Source: Ampullaceana balthica | Lineage: Eukaryota > Mollusca > Gastropoda > Lymnaeidae | Assembly: GCA_944989445.1 (NCBI GenBank) | Contig: CALYLW010001102.1 | Span: forward strand, 1 to 64,000 | DNA: 64,000 nucleotides | Direction of reading: 5' to 3' | Part shown: positions 1-12,400 of the stretch, piece after piece | Position numbering within the stretch: the stretch's first letter is position 1 | Layout: the number at the start of each line of letters is the position of its first letter | Notes under the pieces: generated by a model | Told to the model about the DNA's origin: nothing | Seen by the model: the letters and a program-made list of their open reading frames with translations, nothing else | Databases searched by the model: none | Position numbers and translations under genes: made by a program

Positions 1-163
1 GAAAAGAAGGATTATCCTTAGTCTGACCATTCTGATTAAGTCCTTGACCCCGAAAACTTCCATCCGGTCTAAAAGTGAACCCTCATTAGCCGTGTCGTTT
101 GTTCATCATTGTTTTTCTCCAAAATCAAGAGATGTAGTGACACGTGGGGCCAGTGCTAAGCGG

Positions 164-172
164 TATAAAAAA
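164..172 (+). promoter_or_regulatory. TATA box of the Ly6-SRCR-YWTD gene
   Basis: A tataaaaaa motif sits about 90 bases upstream of the start codon at 256, which would put transcription start near 190-200 and leave a 5' leader of about 60 bases. The match and spacing are seen in the sequence; its use as a core promoter is inferred. No other core element was recognised. Bases 1-163 show nothing else I can name. Confidence 0.55.
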
Positions 173-255
173 GGTATGTGGGCCTTCTTTCATGACGGAT
201 CGACTCCAACCACTGTCCAGCACCGAACCAACCCGCGACCAAACTCAGCCTGACC

Positions 256-309
256 ATGAAGCGTTTCGTGTTGGTAGCTGTCTTCATGACTAATGCCGTG
301 TTATATGGG
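256..309 (+). CDS. Exon 1: signal peptide (residues 1-18)
   Basis: The exon encodes [18 protein letters not shown]: a basic start, a hydrophobic core and a small residue at the end, typical of a secretory signal. The donor GTAAAA follows at 310 (phase 0). This ATG is chosen because it opens the signal peptide and joins exon 2 in frame; the upstream ORF that begins at 44 does not. Confidence 0.8.
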
Positions 310-441
310 GTAAAAAGTTTAGATCTACTCAGGTTGACAATGTTTTATTTCAATTAAATACATTTTGATATTTTAGATTGATATTAACATGGTATTAAAA
401 AAACTTAAGTTTCTGTCCATCAGGAACAATTATCATATCCA

Positions 442-480
<39 letters not shown>

Positions 481-3400
481 TAGATTGTTCCGGGGCGCCG
501 TGGCGCCTTCGGCGCCCACTTCTTTTAGGGCGCCTACGGCGCCCACCTTATTCATAAGCAAAAATTAAACTTGCTGAAATGTTCACAAAGTATTTTTATA
601 GGGGCCGTCCATAAAGTACGCCACTTTTTTTGTCAAAACCCCAAGTAACTTATCCTTGTTTGATAAATACGAAATATTAAACTTCCTGAAATGTACACAA
701 AGTATTTTATAATTATAAATCATCAAATCCTATTTTTACATCGTTCCCTTTTTCCAAAATTAAGATATAAGCTAAAGCAATGACGTCATATAATATATTT
801 TTTACAGCGCGTCTTTAATTTGTAATTAATTTGCACACCTTTTGATGCACACCTTGTGTTAAATATAAGATCAACCAATGACGTCATATTAAATATTTTT
901 ACAGCGCTAATCACCACACGATTTTTTAAAACTGCTATAGACTGTTGTACATCATCAGCGTTCCACATCCAATGAGTGAGCCACTTGGGCTTTTATATTA
1001 TTTATATATATATATATATATATATATCTTTTGAAAACTAAATAAATCCTATCATTTTAGCCACAAAATCGACTCACTGTTCTGTTTTGGAATAATAGCT
1101 CAGGAGTTATTAAAAAGAATCCACATTTTTCTATAATTTCGTTGAAAAATATTTCGAACATATGAAATCACATTTTCAATGTCCTAATACTATAAAAACA
1201 AAATATATTCTTCAATTTCTTAATTGTTTTTGGTGTCTATATTTTCATATATTTTTTTTATTTCAATGAAAACAATTCAAGTCTGTAACCGGTCGCAGCG
1301 ATGCATTGTTTAAAGTAAAAAGTTGGTAATTTAAAATGATCCTACTTCTGTACTTCAAACAGCCCCATATCGCTACCGTACTAGATTGGAACAGAAAAAA
1401 CCCGAAAAACAAAATAGAAATTTTGATTCATCGAAACAGAAGCAGCCCTGATGGCCTTATTATAAAAAAATAAATGCTGAATTTAATAAACACAATAGAG
1501 ATGCCGGTCTAATTAGGTGAGCATTGAGCAGAGACCAGGAAAGTTCGGAGACAAGTACAGAAAATTTAGCAAGATTCAAACGTTGTGTAAACTCACAAGA
1601 TATCTGTATTTCAATTTCTCTTTTTTTCTATATATTACTCTTTAAACTAAAGCGTCCGTTCTAGGAAATCTTATGTATAGGATGCTATTTGAAGTTGCGC
1701 TATTTTATTGGATAAGCCTCAAATCTGCATCAAATGTCCACCACTCATGAGTTTTGATGACAGCGGCAAGCTTCTCGGTGATTGGTCGCGTAAGATGTAA
1801 TATTCTATACTAATACTTAAACTGACTGCTTCCATTCATCAGTCTTCAACATTAGTAGTGGATGAACATTGGTCGCCAAATTTTTCTCTATTGGGCAAAC
1901 GCATTTATTTATTTATTTAATTTAATATTGTATGTGGCCACAGATAAATAACGCGACACAGAATTTGTATAAAAGTTGCAATAGCCCAATTTCATCGTCT
2001 GAGCCAGTGGTCCAGGATAAAATATAAAACTAGAGTCCCGACTAAGGCCGGAGAGATTCCCTGGATATGTTGAGTCGCCAGTGGTCAAAGATTCCACGTC
2101 CCCTTCACATATTGTGTATTTGGTGACGTCAAGGCTTCAAAAAATTTTGTTTCCTTGCTTTTTAATAAAGAATCACTATTAAAAAACACACAAAAAGTTA
2201 TATATTTTGACCAGCAATCAGAAGAGACTGATAAGACGCGGGATTTCCAACAAACTGAATTGGCCCAAGAAATACAAACCGTGATCAGCGACCTACATGG
2301 TGGTGAGCAGATTGCAATCAGATGTTTCAAAAAACATTAGCCTATGTGGATGATTGTCTTAATTTTCATTATGGGTTATTACAAGTAATGTCTTTATGCG
2401 TGAAAGGTAGCACACCACGTTTTTGTATAATACAGACATAAATAAAAGCTGTTGAAGGGAATTGACTTTTATACGGCCGAAATCTTCGCTTCCTTGTATT
2501 CACCAGATGTCAGAGACGTGTTCCAATGATGTCATCAAACATGACATTATACATAATTGTTTAACTGTGTCACTTGTTATACAGAGGTCATTAAATATGA
2601 CAATACCCATGCGTGTGACTGTGTCACTTGTTCCACAGAGGTCATCAAATATGACATTTATATTACCCATACGTGTGACTGTGTCACTTGTTCCACAGAG
2701 GTCATCAAATGTGACATTAACCATACGTGTGACTGTGTCACTTGTTCCACAGAGGTCATCAAATATGACATTTATATTACTCATACGTGTGACTGTGTCA
2801 CTTGTTCCACAGAGGTCATCAAATGTGACATTAACCATACGTGTGACTGTGTCACTTGTTCCACAGAGGTAATCTAATATGACATTAGCTATATGATATT
2901 GATCATTGCTGGCTTCAGATATCATATAAAACATTTATTTTTATTACACCATGCTGTGTGCTAATCAGATTAATTTGATCCTTTTGGATAGCCAAATCTG
3001 CACTTACCAGCCAAGTTCATAAACTTTACCCCTGGAAATGTTTTAGCCTCTAGAAATGCAAATGTATGCATCTAAAATACAAGGCTAAACAAAAATGTGT
3101 AGATACAAATACAACAAATTCAACTTCTTGAACTTGTACTTCAAAACGTGTTCATTAAATTTCGCTTAAAAGATATGTTTATACTTATTTATTAACGATG
3201 TTAAACGATTGGTATAGGTAAATTGCTGCCTTTTTATTATATTTTCTTAAAATTTTATTTATTTATTGTCACTTAATTATTTTCTTTACTTTGTAATATT
3301 TCTTAAATAAATTTTTTATTCATTTATTTGTTATTGTTTTTGTGCAGTCCGGACGACATTTTTTTTTATGAAAAGGAATATTTGAGGTGGGGGGAAAAAC

Positions 3401-6400
3401 TGAAGAATTAAAATATTTACCTTTTCTATAGTTTAGGTGAGTCGAGTTTTGATTATTGAATGTTACACATTGTTGTGCAGGTCTTTTAACAAGTGTGCTG
3501 GATTCTAGGCTGTATGACGTAATTACACACGCCAAAGCCATAGATTGTTGAGAAGCCGGTCAAGGTGAGTACCAAGGAGGTCACCGAATGCAGAATAAAT
3601 TATATAATGATGCAGATGGGCGAAAACGTTGGTTAACGAATGTGATACATGTAGGCTATAGGGTGAAGAAAAAATTACAGAGTTAATTGACAACTCTACT
3701 TAGACGATTATATGAGAAATTTTTAAAAAAAATATAGGTTTTCAGAAAAATTGAAAAAGGTATGTATAACAATCTGACAATTTCACTTCTCGGATAGTGG
3801 CAAAGATGTGAAAAGTACTCTTAAATGTATAGCTTTCTAAAGGAAACAAAAGGCAATAACAAACAAAAAAAATAACATAGCAAAACAAAATAAAGGGTTA
3901 ATGCCCCAAGAAAAAAAGTTGAAATGTATAGCCTTCAGAAAGTAATGAGAGATTTAAACAAGACAACTTAAAATGAATACGAAAATTATCTAAGGGAAGA
4001 TATGAAATCACTGTGATAGAATTTACGTTTTAGGCACGAGAGTAGCTGGTTATTCCCCGCGAGCATGAACTCGAAGCTTATTCCGAACATTCGTCTGCAT
4101 TGTGATCACGGCTTAACGAACCTGTTGTGATCACGGCTTAACGAACCTGTTGTGATCACGGCTTACCGAACCTGTTGTGATCACGGCTTAACGAACCTGT
4201 TGTGATCACGGCTTAACGAACCTGTTGTGATCACGGCTTAACGAACCTGTTGTGATCACGGCTTAACGAACCTGTTGTGATCACGGCTTAACGAACCTGT
4301 TGTGATCACGGCTTAACGAACCTGTTGTGATCACGGCTTAACGAACCTGTTGTGATCACGGCTTAACGAACCTGTTGTGATCACGGCTTAACGAACCTGT
4401 TGTGATCACGGCTTAACGAACCTGTTGTGATCACGGCTTAACGAACCTGTTGTGATCACGGCTTAACGAACCTGTTGTGATCACGGCTTAACGAACCTGT
4501 TGTGATCACGGCTTAACGAACCTGGCTCGTACAGAGACAGTTCTCAAATTCTAAGTATTGATTAATCACGTGACTACCTCTTCCACAGTCGACGGAGCAC
4601 AGCTAGACGCCGTCATTGATCGAGTTGTTGAAGCCATAAAGAGTCACGGAAAATTAAGTAGTCGTTTTTTACCTTATATATGTGTGCTTGGAAACTTTTA
4701 AAAAAAAATTTCGTTTTCTTTGCCTTTTTATTTATTTATTTATTTTATTTATTTTTTTTGGGGGGGGGGTGGACTTTAATTTAACTTAAACTTCTTTCAA
4801 ATTAAGAGAGATCCAAAGAAATTATCTTTATTTTCTTAATGTATTTGAACTATTTTTCAAAACAAGCAAGAGCAACGTCTTTTTCTTGTTATTTATTTTT
4901 AACAATAAAATTAAAAATAAACTTATTTAACAAAGAAGTCAATTTTGAGAAATAATTGAAACATTGAAACAGAAATGTTCATTTCTAAAAGACTCACAAT
5001 TTTATTAGAATTTTACGCCATTCTCAATTCTTTTTTTTTAATTTTTTTTTACAAAATGGTAATTGTTGGTTTGAAGTGTTTAAGAAGCAAAAGATATAAA
5101 ACTACATTATTACTTAATATATTTGTTAAAATTTTATTGTATTAACACAAATGTGTATTTATTTTATCAGCAAACTCTTAACTCTATTGTGTATTCTCTC
5201 TGTAGACTCTGAAAGCTATTGTGTATTCTCTCTGTAGAATCTCAACTCTATTGTGTATTCTCTTAGGTTCTCATCTCTATTGTGTATTTTCTCGTTAGAC
5301 TTTCATCTCTATTGTGTATTCTCTCTATATACTCTCATCTCTAATGCGTATTTTCTTGGTAAAGTTCCTAATTATGCTTTGTTGCAGGTCAACTCGAGGC
5401 CGATGCTGTTGAGCTGAACAGAGCATTTCACCTTTTGGATGATTTGGCTAAATACCTGGCTGAAATAAGTAGGTTGTGTCAAAGGTATGATGATTACCTG
5501 GCTGAAATAAGTAGGTTGTGTCAAAGATAAGATGATTACCTGGCTGAAATAAGTAGGTTGTGTCAAAGATAAGATGATTACCTGGCTGAAATAAGTAGGT
5601 TGTGTCAAAGATATGATGATTACCTGGCTGAAATAAGTAGGTTGTGCCAAAGATAAGATGATTACCTGGCTGAAATAAGTAGGTTGTGTCAAAGATAAGA
5701 TGATTACATGGCTGAAATAAGTAGGTTGTGTCAAAGATAAGATGATTACCTGGCTGAAATAAGTAGGTTGTGTCAATGATAAGATGATTACCTGTCGGAA
5801 ATAAGTAGGTTGTGTCAAAGATAAGATGATTACCTGGCTGAAATAAGTAGGTTGTGTCAAAGATAAGATGATTACATGGCTGAAATAAGTAGGTTGTGTC
5901 AAAGATAAGATGATTACCTGGCTGAAATAAGTAGGTTGTGTCAATGATAAGATGATTACCTGTCGGAAATAAGTAGGTTGTGTCAAAGATAAGATGATTA
6001 CCTGGCTGAAATAAGTAGGTTGTGTCAAAGATAAGATGATTACATGGCTGAAATAAGTAGGTTGTGTCAAAGATAAGATGATTACCTGGCTGAAATAAGT
6101 AGGTTGTGTCAATGATAAGATGATTACCTGTCGGAAATAAGTAGGTTGTGTCAAAGATAAGATGATTACCTGGCTGAAATAAGTAGGTTGTGTCAAAGAT
6201 AAGATGATTACATGGCTGAAATAAGTAGGTTGTGTCAAAGATAAGATGATTACCTGGCTGAAATAAGTAGGTTGTGTCAATGATAAGATGATTACCTGGC
6301 TGAAATAAGTAGGTTGTGTCAATGATAAGATGATTACCTGTCGGAAATAAGTAGGTTGTGTCAAAGATAAGATGATTACCTGGCTGAAATAAGTAGGTTG

Positions 6401-9400
6401 TGTCAAAGATAAGATGATTACATGGCTGAAATAAGTAGGTTGTGTCAAAGATAAGATGATTACCTGGCTGAAATAAGTAGGTTGTGTCAAAGATAAGATG
6501 ATTACCTGGCTGAAATAAGTAGGTTGTGTCAAAGATAAGATGATTACCTGGCTGAAAGAAGTAGGTTGTGTCAAAGATAAGATGATTACCTGGCTGAAAG
6601 AAGTAGGTTGTGTCATTATAAGATGCATATTTGGGTAAAGTGAATAAGTTGTACGATTTGTCAAAATATGATTGCTTGATAATATTAAATAATTTTAATT
6701 GTTATCAATCGCTTATAGTAAGTACAGGAGAGACAGGAGTATGAATTGTTTAAAAATAAATGTTATTTTGAAAATATTCAAACATGCCATAACACTCAAT
6801 TCCTGTTTCTTTTTTCGGTTTTTTCTTCCTTTGACTCTATCTCACACTACTCTACGACCATTCTTATGTTTCTCTTTTTTATTTCCTAATGAAACATCGT
6901 TTAATATCTATTATTCGTTGATCTGATGTTCACAGGTAAGGAGAACCAAGACAATGTATGTGATGTCATTGCGGCCGTCTGGGGAACAGCTCAAGCCATT
7001 AGAGATAACCTCGAAGGATTAGGTTAAATATTGGTTTGTTCAACGGTTCCGTTACAAAACATTTAAGTATCTCGCTTATTGAAACATCTTTATATACCTC
7101 TTATGGATTTCAATCGAAGAACTTTTTTTTAAGTCACATCAGTTAAAAAGGGCAACAACTACTATATTGAAAAGAAAAACTAAAACAAGTTATAAAAACT
7201 GGAATGGGTATTTAACTTTAAGCGCAATTTCCAATTTGTCCATAACAATTTTCAAGAGAAATCACTAAATAGTGTTCAGAAAGTAAATAACGATCACACA
7301 TAATTTTAATAACAAGTGATTCAAACGCTTATTTTGGGGTGAAAACACCTTGAGTTGAATCAAAGAATTTCCGACTTTTTTTATTCAAGGGAAATCATTC
7401 TAGATTACATTTAAACACATTTCAAATCGATAATTCTGAAACTAAACAAAACAATTGCTATCTATAAATTGCTGCTAAAATTACGGGAGTCTAACGAAAA
7501 GAGATTTTTGAACAATTCCCTCTCCAACATTGTTCTAAATATTATTAGCTATCGTTCGGCGTTTGTTTCAACCCGATAGCTGTTATGGTTGCAGAGAAAT
7601 TGACAAAATGCTGATAATTTTTTTAAATATTTGTTTGTGTGGATTTTCAGGGAAATCCAGTAAACCTTTTCGGGAATTTGTTTGGCCCGTGCACATCCTT
7701 GGAACCTCCTTAACATATTTGCAAAGACCCGAACCCTCTATCTGGTATGGCTCAGGAGTAGTTGCTTGTGCAAGCTCGAACATACATCCCTACCGGACGG
7801 ATTTTTCAAACCTATAAGCCCAATGTCCCCATGGGGAAATTGCGCTAAAAAAATCTCAAAATTACATTACAACTTGAAAAATAGCCACATTTCTAAAAAT
7901 CAACACAAAAAAACGTTATTGTTTATAAAGTGTCTTTTTAAAAGGTTTAATTAATGTAACAGTCAAATGAGACTTTAGGAAGAGGAATAGTATTGATACA
8001 CAAAGTTCTTCTTTGTTTTAATTTTTCTTAGAGTTACGTAGCCGTGGCCTATGAACGATGCGTGTCAGGTCTGTCTGTTACACTAAATTAAACAACCCGT
8101 GGAACCAAAGTTTTTGACTATAAATCCCTAATATATGAGACATAACTAAAAGTTTTGCTGGCGTTCATTATATAAAACGCACCACGCGACAGACAAGCAT
8201 AAACAGTTACAGATCTGGGAAATATTGTAAAAGTATGCTCAATATAATATGCACCGCACCGCGCGATAGGAAAATATTTAAAAAGTATGCTCAATATAAT
8301 ACGAACAGTGCGACAGACTAGCACAAACTTTTTTATGCTACTAAGAGATACATTGTGATAATCTAAAAATGTATTAATTTAATTACTGTACATTCGGTCG
8401 ATCTGAAATTTTTGATACAATGCTTTGTTAGGTAACATGACCCCCGTTCCAGTCCATGACGGACTATGGGGCAAGTGAAGTAGCGTTCACAAGTTTTTAG
8501 CCACCACTAACGAGCAGGGGAATGTGTGGCCAGCACAATGCCCCAGGGGCCTTGCCAGTACCTGGGCTCGAACCCGCGACTCGGGATCTGCCTCGGATCG
8601 ATAGTCCAGTGCGCTACCACTTAGACCATCGCGCCCCTTAGGTAACAAAAGTCTATGTGCAAAACTTCAGCTCGATAGGATCAAGGGAAGTAGGTTTTTT
8701 TTTAACTTTTGTTTTACCGCGAGACCACGACAGCCAGACAAGACGGTGAAGTCAATATAAGGGATTTTAAAACCAGGCTGTCACCATGGGGTAAAGGACA
8801 AGAAATGAAGCCCTATCTCTTTTCTTTTTTTTTCTTGTGCGAGCTAAGGGACGCTTCCCTTGACTTATTATTTGTCCACTGTGGACAAACGTCGTTCTCA
8901 CGTTGTTTGGACCAGAGCGGTACATCGAGACGGAGAAAATGAATTAGCGGGTGTCAACACATGAGAAACAGCGACCATTTGAAAAATAGCAGATACACTA
9001 ATTACGTAGACGATATAATCACATCTAAAAATTCATGTGACAAAAAAAAACTTTTCTTTTAATCCATAGGAGAGACTACCATAGCCTTTAACTTTGACAA
9101 CAGCGACAATGCAGGTAAATAATTAATTAGAAATGAAGATCAAGGGGAAAACATAATTGTGGGTCAAGAAATAGATTATTGGCAAGTAATTTTGGTAAAG
9201 GGAGTGTTGATTTTTAAAAAAATAGCTCAAGAACTTTTATTTCGATTGTTATTGTACAATGAGCTGACATCAGATGCACTTGTTACCAGCCTAGTACACA
9301 GATTTTTATGGTTGTGCATTGTGAGTTATGGTCAGTGGCGTAGCTAGTGATTTGGGGGCCGGGGGGCTTGGCATCTTTCGGGGGCCCTGCATTTTGACAT

Positions 9401-12400
9401 TCGACATCATGAATGAGATCATGTACACTCATTTGGCCCCCCTTCCCCCCCACAAGTGTGCGCCCTGGGGGGGGGCTTTTGAATTTGGACCCCCCTCCTT
9501 TAGCTACGCCACTGGTTATGATGGGTGAGAACACGTTTTCAAAGTCTGTAAAAATTTTCCGGCTAATATTGCTGTTGTGGTGTGGAAAGCTCTACATAGA
9601 GTTGATACAATGTAATAAATGCACAGTTTTATGATGGTTTTCATTGACGTGTTTGAAATTATATACGTATTATTCAGGTCTTATTTCCTTCTAGGTAAGT
9701 CCAAGCGTATGGTGTGTATCGGTCTTAAGTTAGGCTGGTTTTGTGGTATATATCTCCGTGGACAGACGACGACGATAAGATACAACGTCATCACATTCTA
9801 CCAGTCTGGGCGACTTTCGTGTTTGTCAATGGTAAATTAGAATGTTCTGTAATTGCGAGGCGTAAAAGACAATATTAGATATAGAGTTGTTTGAAACATG
9901 TGAAACTATTTTTTTATCTTTCTTCGTTTGTGTGGTGGTATATTATTATATTAAAGTTTAATATTACACTAGTATATTACCCGTCAAAAATGACGGAAGT
10001 TGTCAAAATACATTTATTCCTGCTGAAGTAAATTAATTTTGAATAAATCAGAATTAGAATCGCATCAGAATAAAAAAAATCAAGTAATAAAAACTCAAAT
10101 GAGTATTTCAAACGCAATTTCCAACTAAGAATTTCCGAGTTTTTTATTCAAGGGAAATCATTCTAGATTACATTTAAAGTCATTTCAAATCAGTAATTCT
10201 GCAAGTGAAAAAAAATGACGTCATATCCACTCACGCTACATCACACCAATTGAGTGTCAATATAATGCGCACCAATCTAATATTAGCATTCACAAAGTGG
10301 GACAAACACATTAAATATCATTCTAGATTACATTAAAAGTCATTTCAAATCAATAATTATGAAATTAAACAAAACAAATTACTGCTAAAATTACGGGAGT
10401 CGAACGAAAACAAATTTTTGAAAAAAATTATTTCTCTACCATTGTTCTAAATATTATTAGCTATCGTTTGGCGTTTGTTTGAACCCGATAGCTGTTATGG
10501 TTGGCAAGAAATTGACAAAATACTGATATTTATTGTTTTGATCATACGATTCGTTTGCGTTTCTTGTATTGTATTTAAAAGATTTATCGCAGTCCTATTC
10601 TATGTGATAAAAATCTTCAACACCTTTCAAAAAGATTGTAGAAATGAATGGCTGATTTCGAAAAGAAATTAAGTAGAAATAAAAATTATATATTAATTTG
10701 AAAGCAAAATTAAAAACTCAAAATGTTATAGACAGTAAAAACACATTAAAGTACAGATAATCTCTTGTAGCTCGACTATAAGTTAACTTACTTATGCCTT
10801 TCTACCCCGTCTGGGGCATAGGCCGTCTACAAGAACTTTCCACTCCTCCCGGTCCTGTGCTTTCCTCTCCAATTGCTTCCAGGTGTATCCCATATTTTGC
10901 ATGTCAGCCTCTAGCTCGCGTCTCCATGTATTTTTTGGCCTTCCTCTCTTTCTCTTTCCCTGTGGGTTCCATGTTAGGCATTGTCTGGTGGTGCTACCTG
11001 GGGGTTTTCGGAGCGTATGTCCTATCCATCTCCACCTCTTTTTTATGATGTCTTCATCAATAGGCACCTGGTGTGTCCTTTCTAGTAACTCTTTGTTATT
11101 TATAGTATTTGGCCATTTGATTTTCAGGATCTTTCGAAGGCATGTGTTTATGAATGTCTGCACTTTCTGCGTAAGGCTCGCTGTTGTTTTCCAAGTTTCT
11201 GCACCATATAGGAGGACTGTTTTGACATTTGTATTAAAGATTTTGACTTTGGTCTGCAGTTTCAACTCCTTCGACTCCCATATTTTCTTTAATAATACAA
11301 ATGCTGATCTAGCTTTTCCAATCCTAGCCCTTACATCTGCATCGGATCCGCCATTTATGTCTATGGTGCTGCCTAGGTATGTGAAGGACTCCACTTCTTC
11401 CAGTGCCTTTCCTGCCAGATGGACATGCTCATGGTTGGATGGGTTTATCTTCATGATTTTTGTTTTACTTTTATTTATGTTGAGGCCAAGCTGTGCCGAA
11501 AAGGTGGCTACGTCTTTTGTCTTTTCCTGCATTTGTTGCTGGTTGTGGGACAGAAGTGCAATGTCGTCCGCGAAGTCTAAATCATTCAATTGTTCCCAGA
11601 GTGTCCACTGTATCCCATTCCTCTTTTTGTCTGTGGATTTTTCCATTATCCAGTCAATGGCAAGGATGAATAGTAAAGGGGACAAGAGGCATCCTTGTCT
11701 GACTCCTGTTTCGACTGTAAAGGAGTCTGTGAGTCTACCTTCGTGGACCACCCTGCATGTCATTTCTTCATAAGAGCTCTGAATGATCCTCACTAGTTTC
11801 CCTGGTACTCCATAGTGTCGGAGAAGTTTCCACAAGGTTTGTCTGTCCAGGCTATCAAAGGCCTTTTCATAGTCTATAAAATTTATATATAGAGAGGAGT
11901 TCCATTCGATGGACTGTTCTACGATGATTCTCAGTGTTGCTATTTGATCTGTGCAGGATCTGTTTTGGCGGAAGCCGGCCTGTTGATCTCGTAGCTGCAT
12001 GTCGACCTTGTCTTTCATTCTGTTCAAAATAATTCTGTTAAAAACCTTTCCTGGTACAGATAGCAGTGTAATTCCTCTGTAATTTGCACAGTTGCTGAGA
12101 TCCCCTTTCTTTGGGATCTTGATGAGGTATCCTTCTTTCCAATCTTTTGGGAACTCTCTCTTCTTCCCATATCTTCTCAAACAGAGGGTGCAGCATGTTG
12201 ACTATTGTGTTTATGTCCGCTCTCATCATCTCTGCTGTGATGTTGTCCGGTCCCGGTGATTTCCCTAGTTTGAGCTGCTTGATGGCCAGGGCTATTTCTT
12301 CCTTATTTGGTGCGCCTTCTTCTATTTGTAGGTCTTCATTTGCTGGTTGTATGTCTGGCGTGTCTGTGGGTGGGGGCCTGTTTAATAGTTCCTTAAAGTA

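Noticed and set aside
44..253. Plus-strand frame of 69 codons before the large gene
   Set aside because: It spans the TATA box and predicted start site, so it is promoter and leader sequence.
4098..4523. Regular 25-bp direct repeats that could suggest a CRISPR array
   Set aside because: The units are contiguous, with no unique spacers, in a eukaryotic intron: a minisatellite.
4589..4607. Alternative exon 3 acceptor at ggagcacag
   Set aside because: It would join exon 1 directly in frame, but it lacks a pyrimidine tract, and exon 2 at 2,215 explains the phases with a better acceptor.
5372..6664. Long minus-strand frame of 430 codons
   Set aside because: It is made by a 42-bp repeat whose period is a multiple of three; every unit encodes the same 14 residues and the plus strand carries exon 4.
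7563..7954. Overlapping frames of 66-90 codons
   Set aside because: The region is next to a dispersed repeat and no domain or splice context supports any frame.
8437..8637. Possible tRNA gene on the minus strand
   Set aside because: The tRNA-like head continues into a 201-bp unit with target duplications, so it is a SINE.
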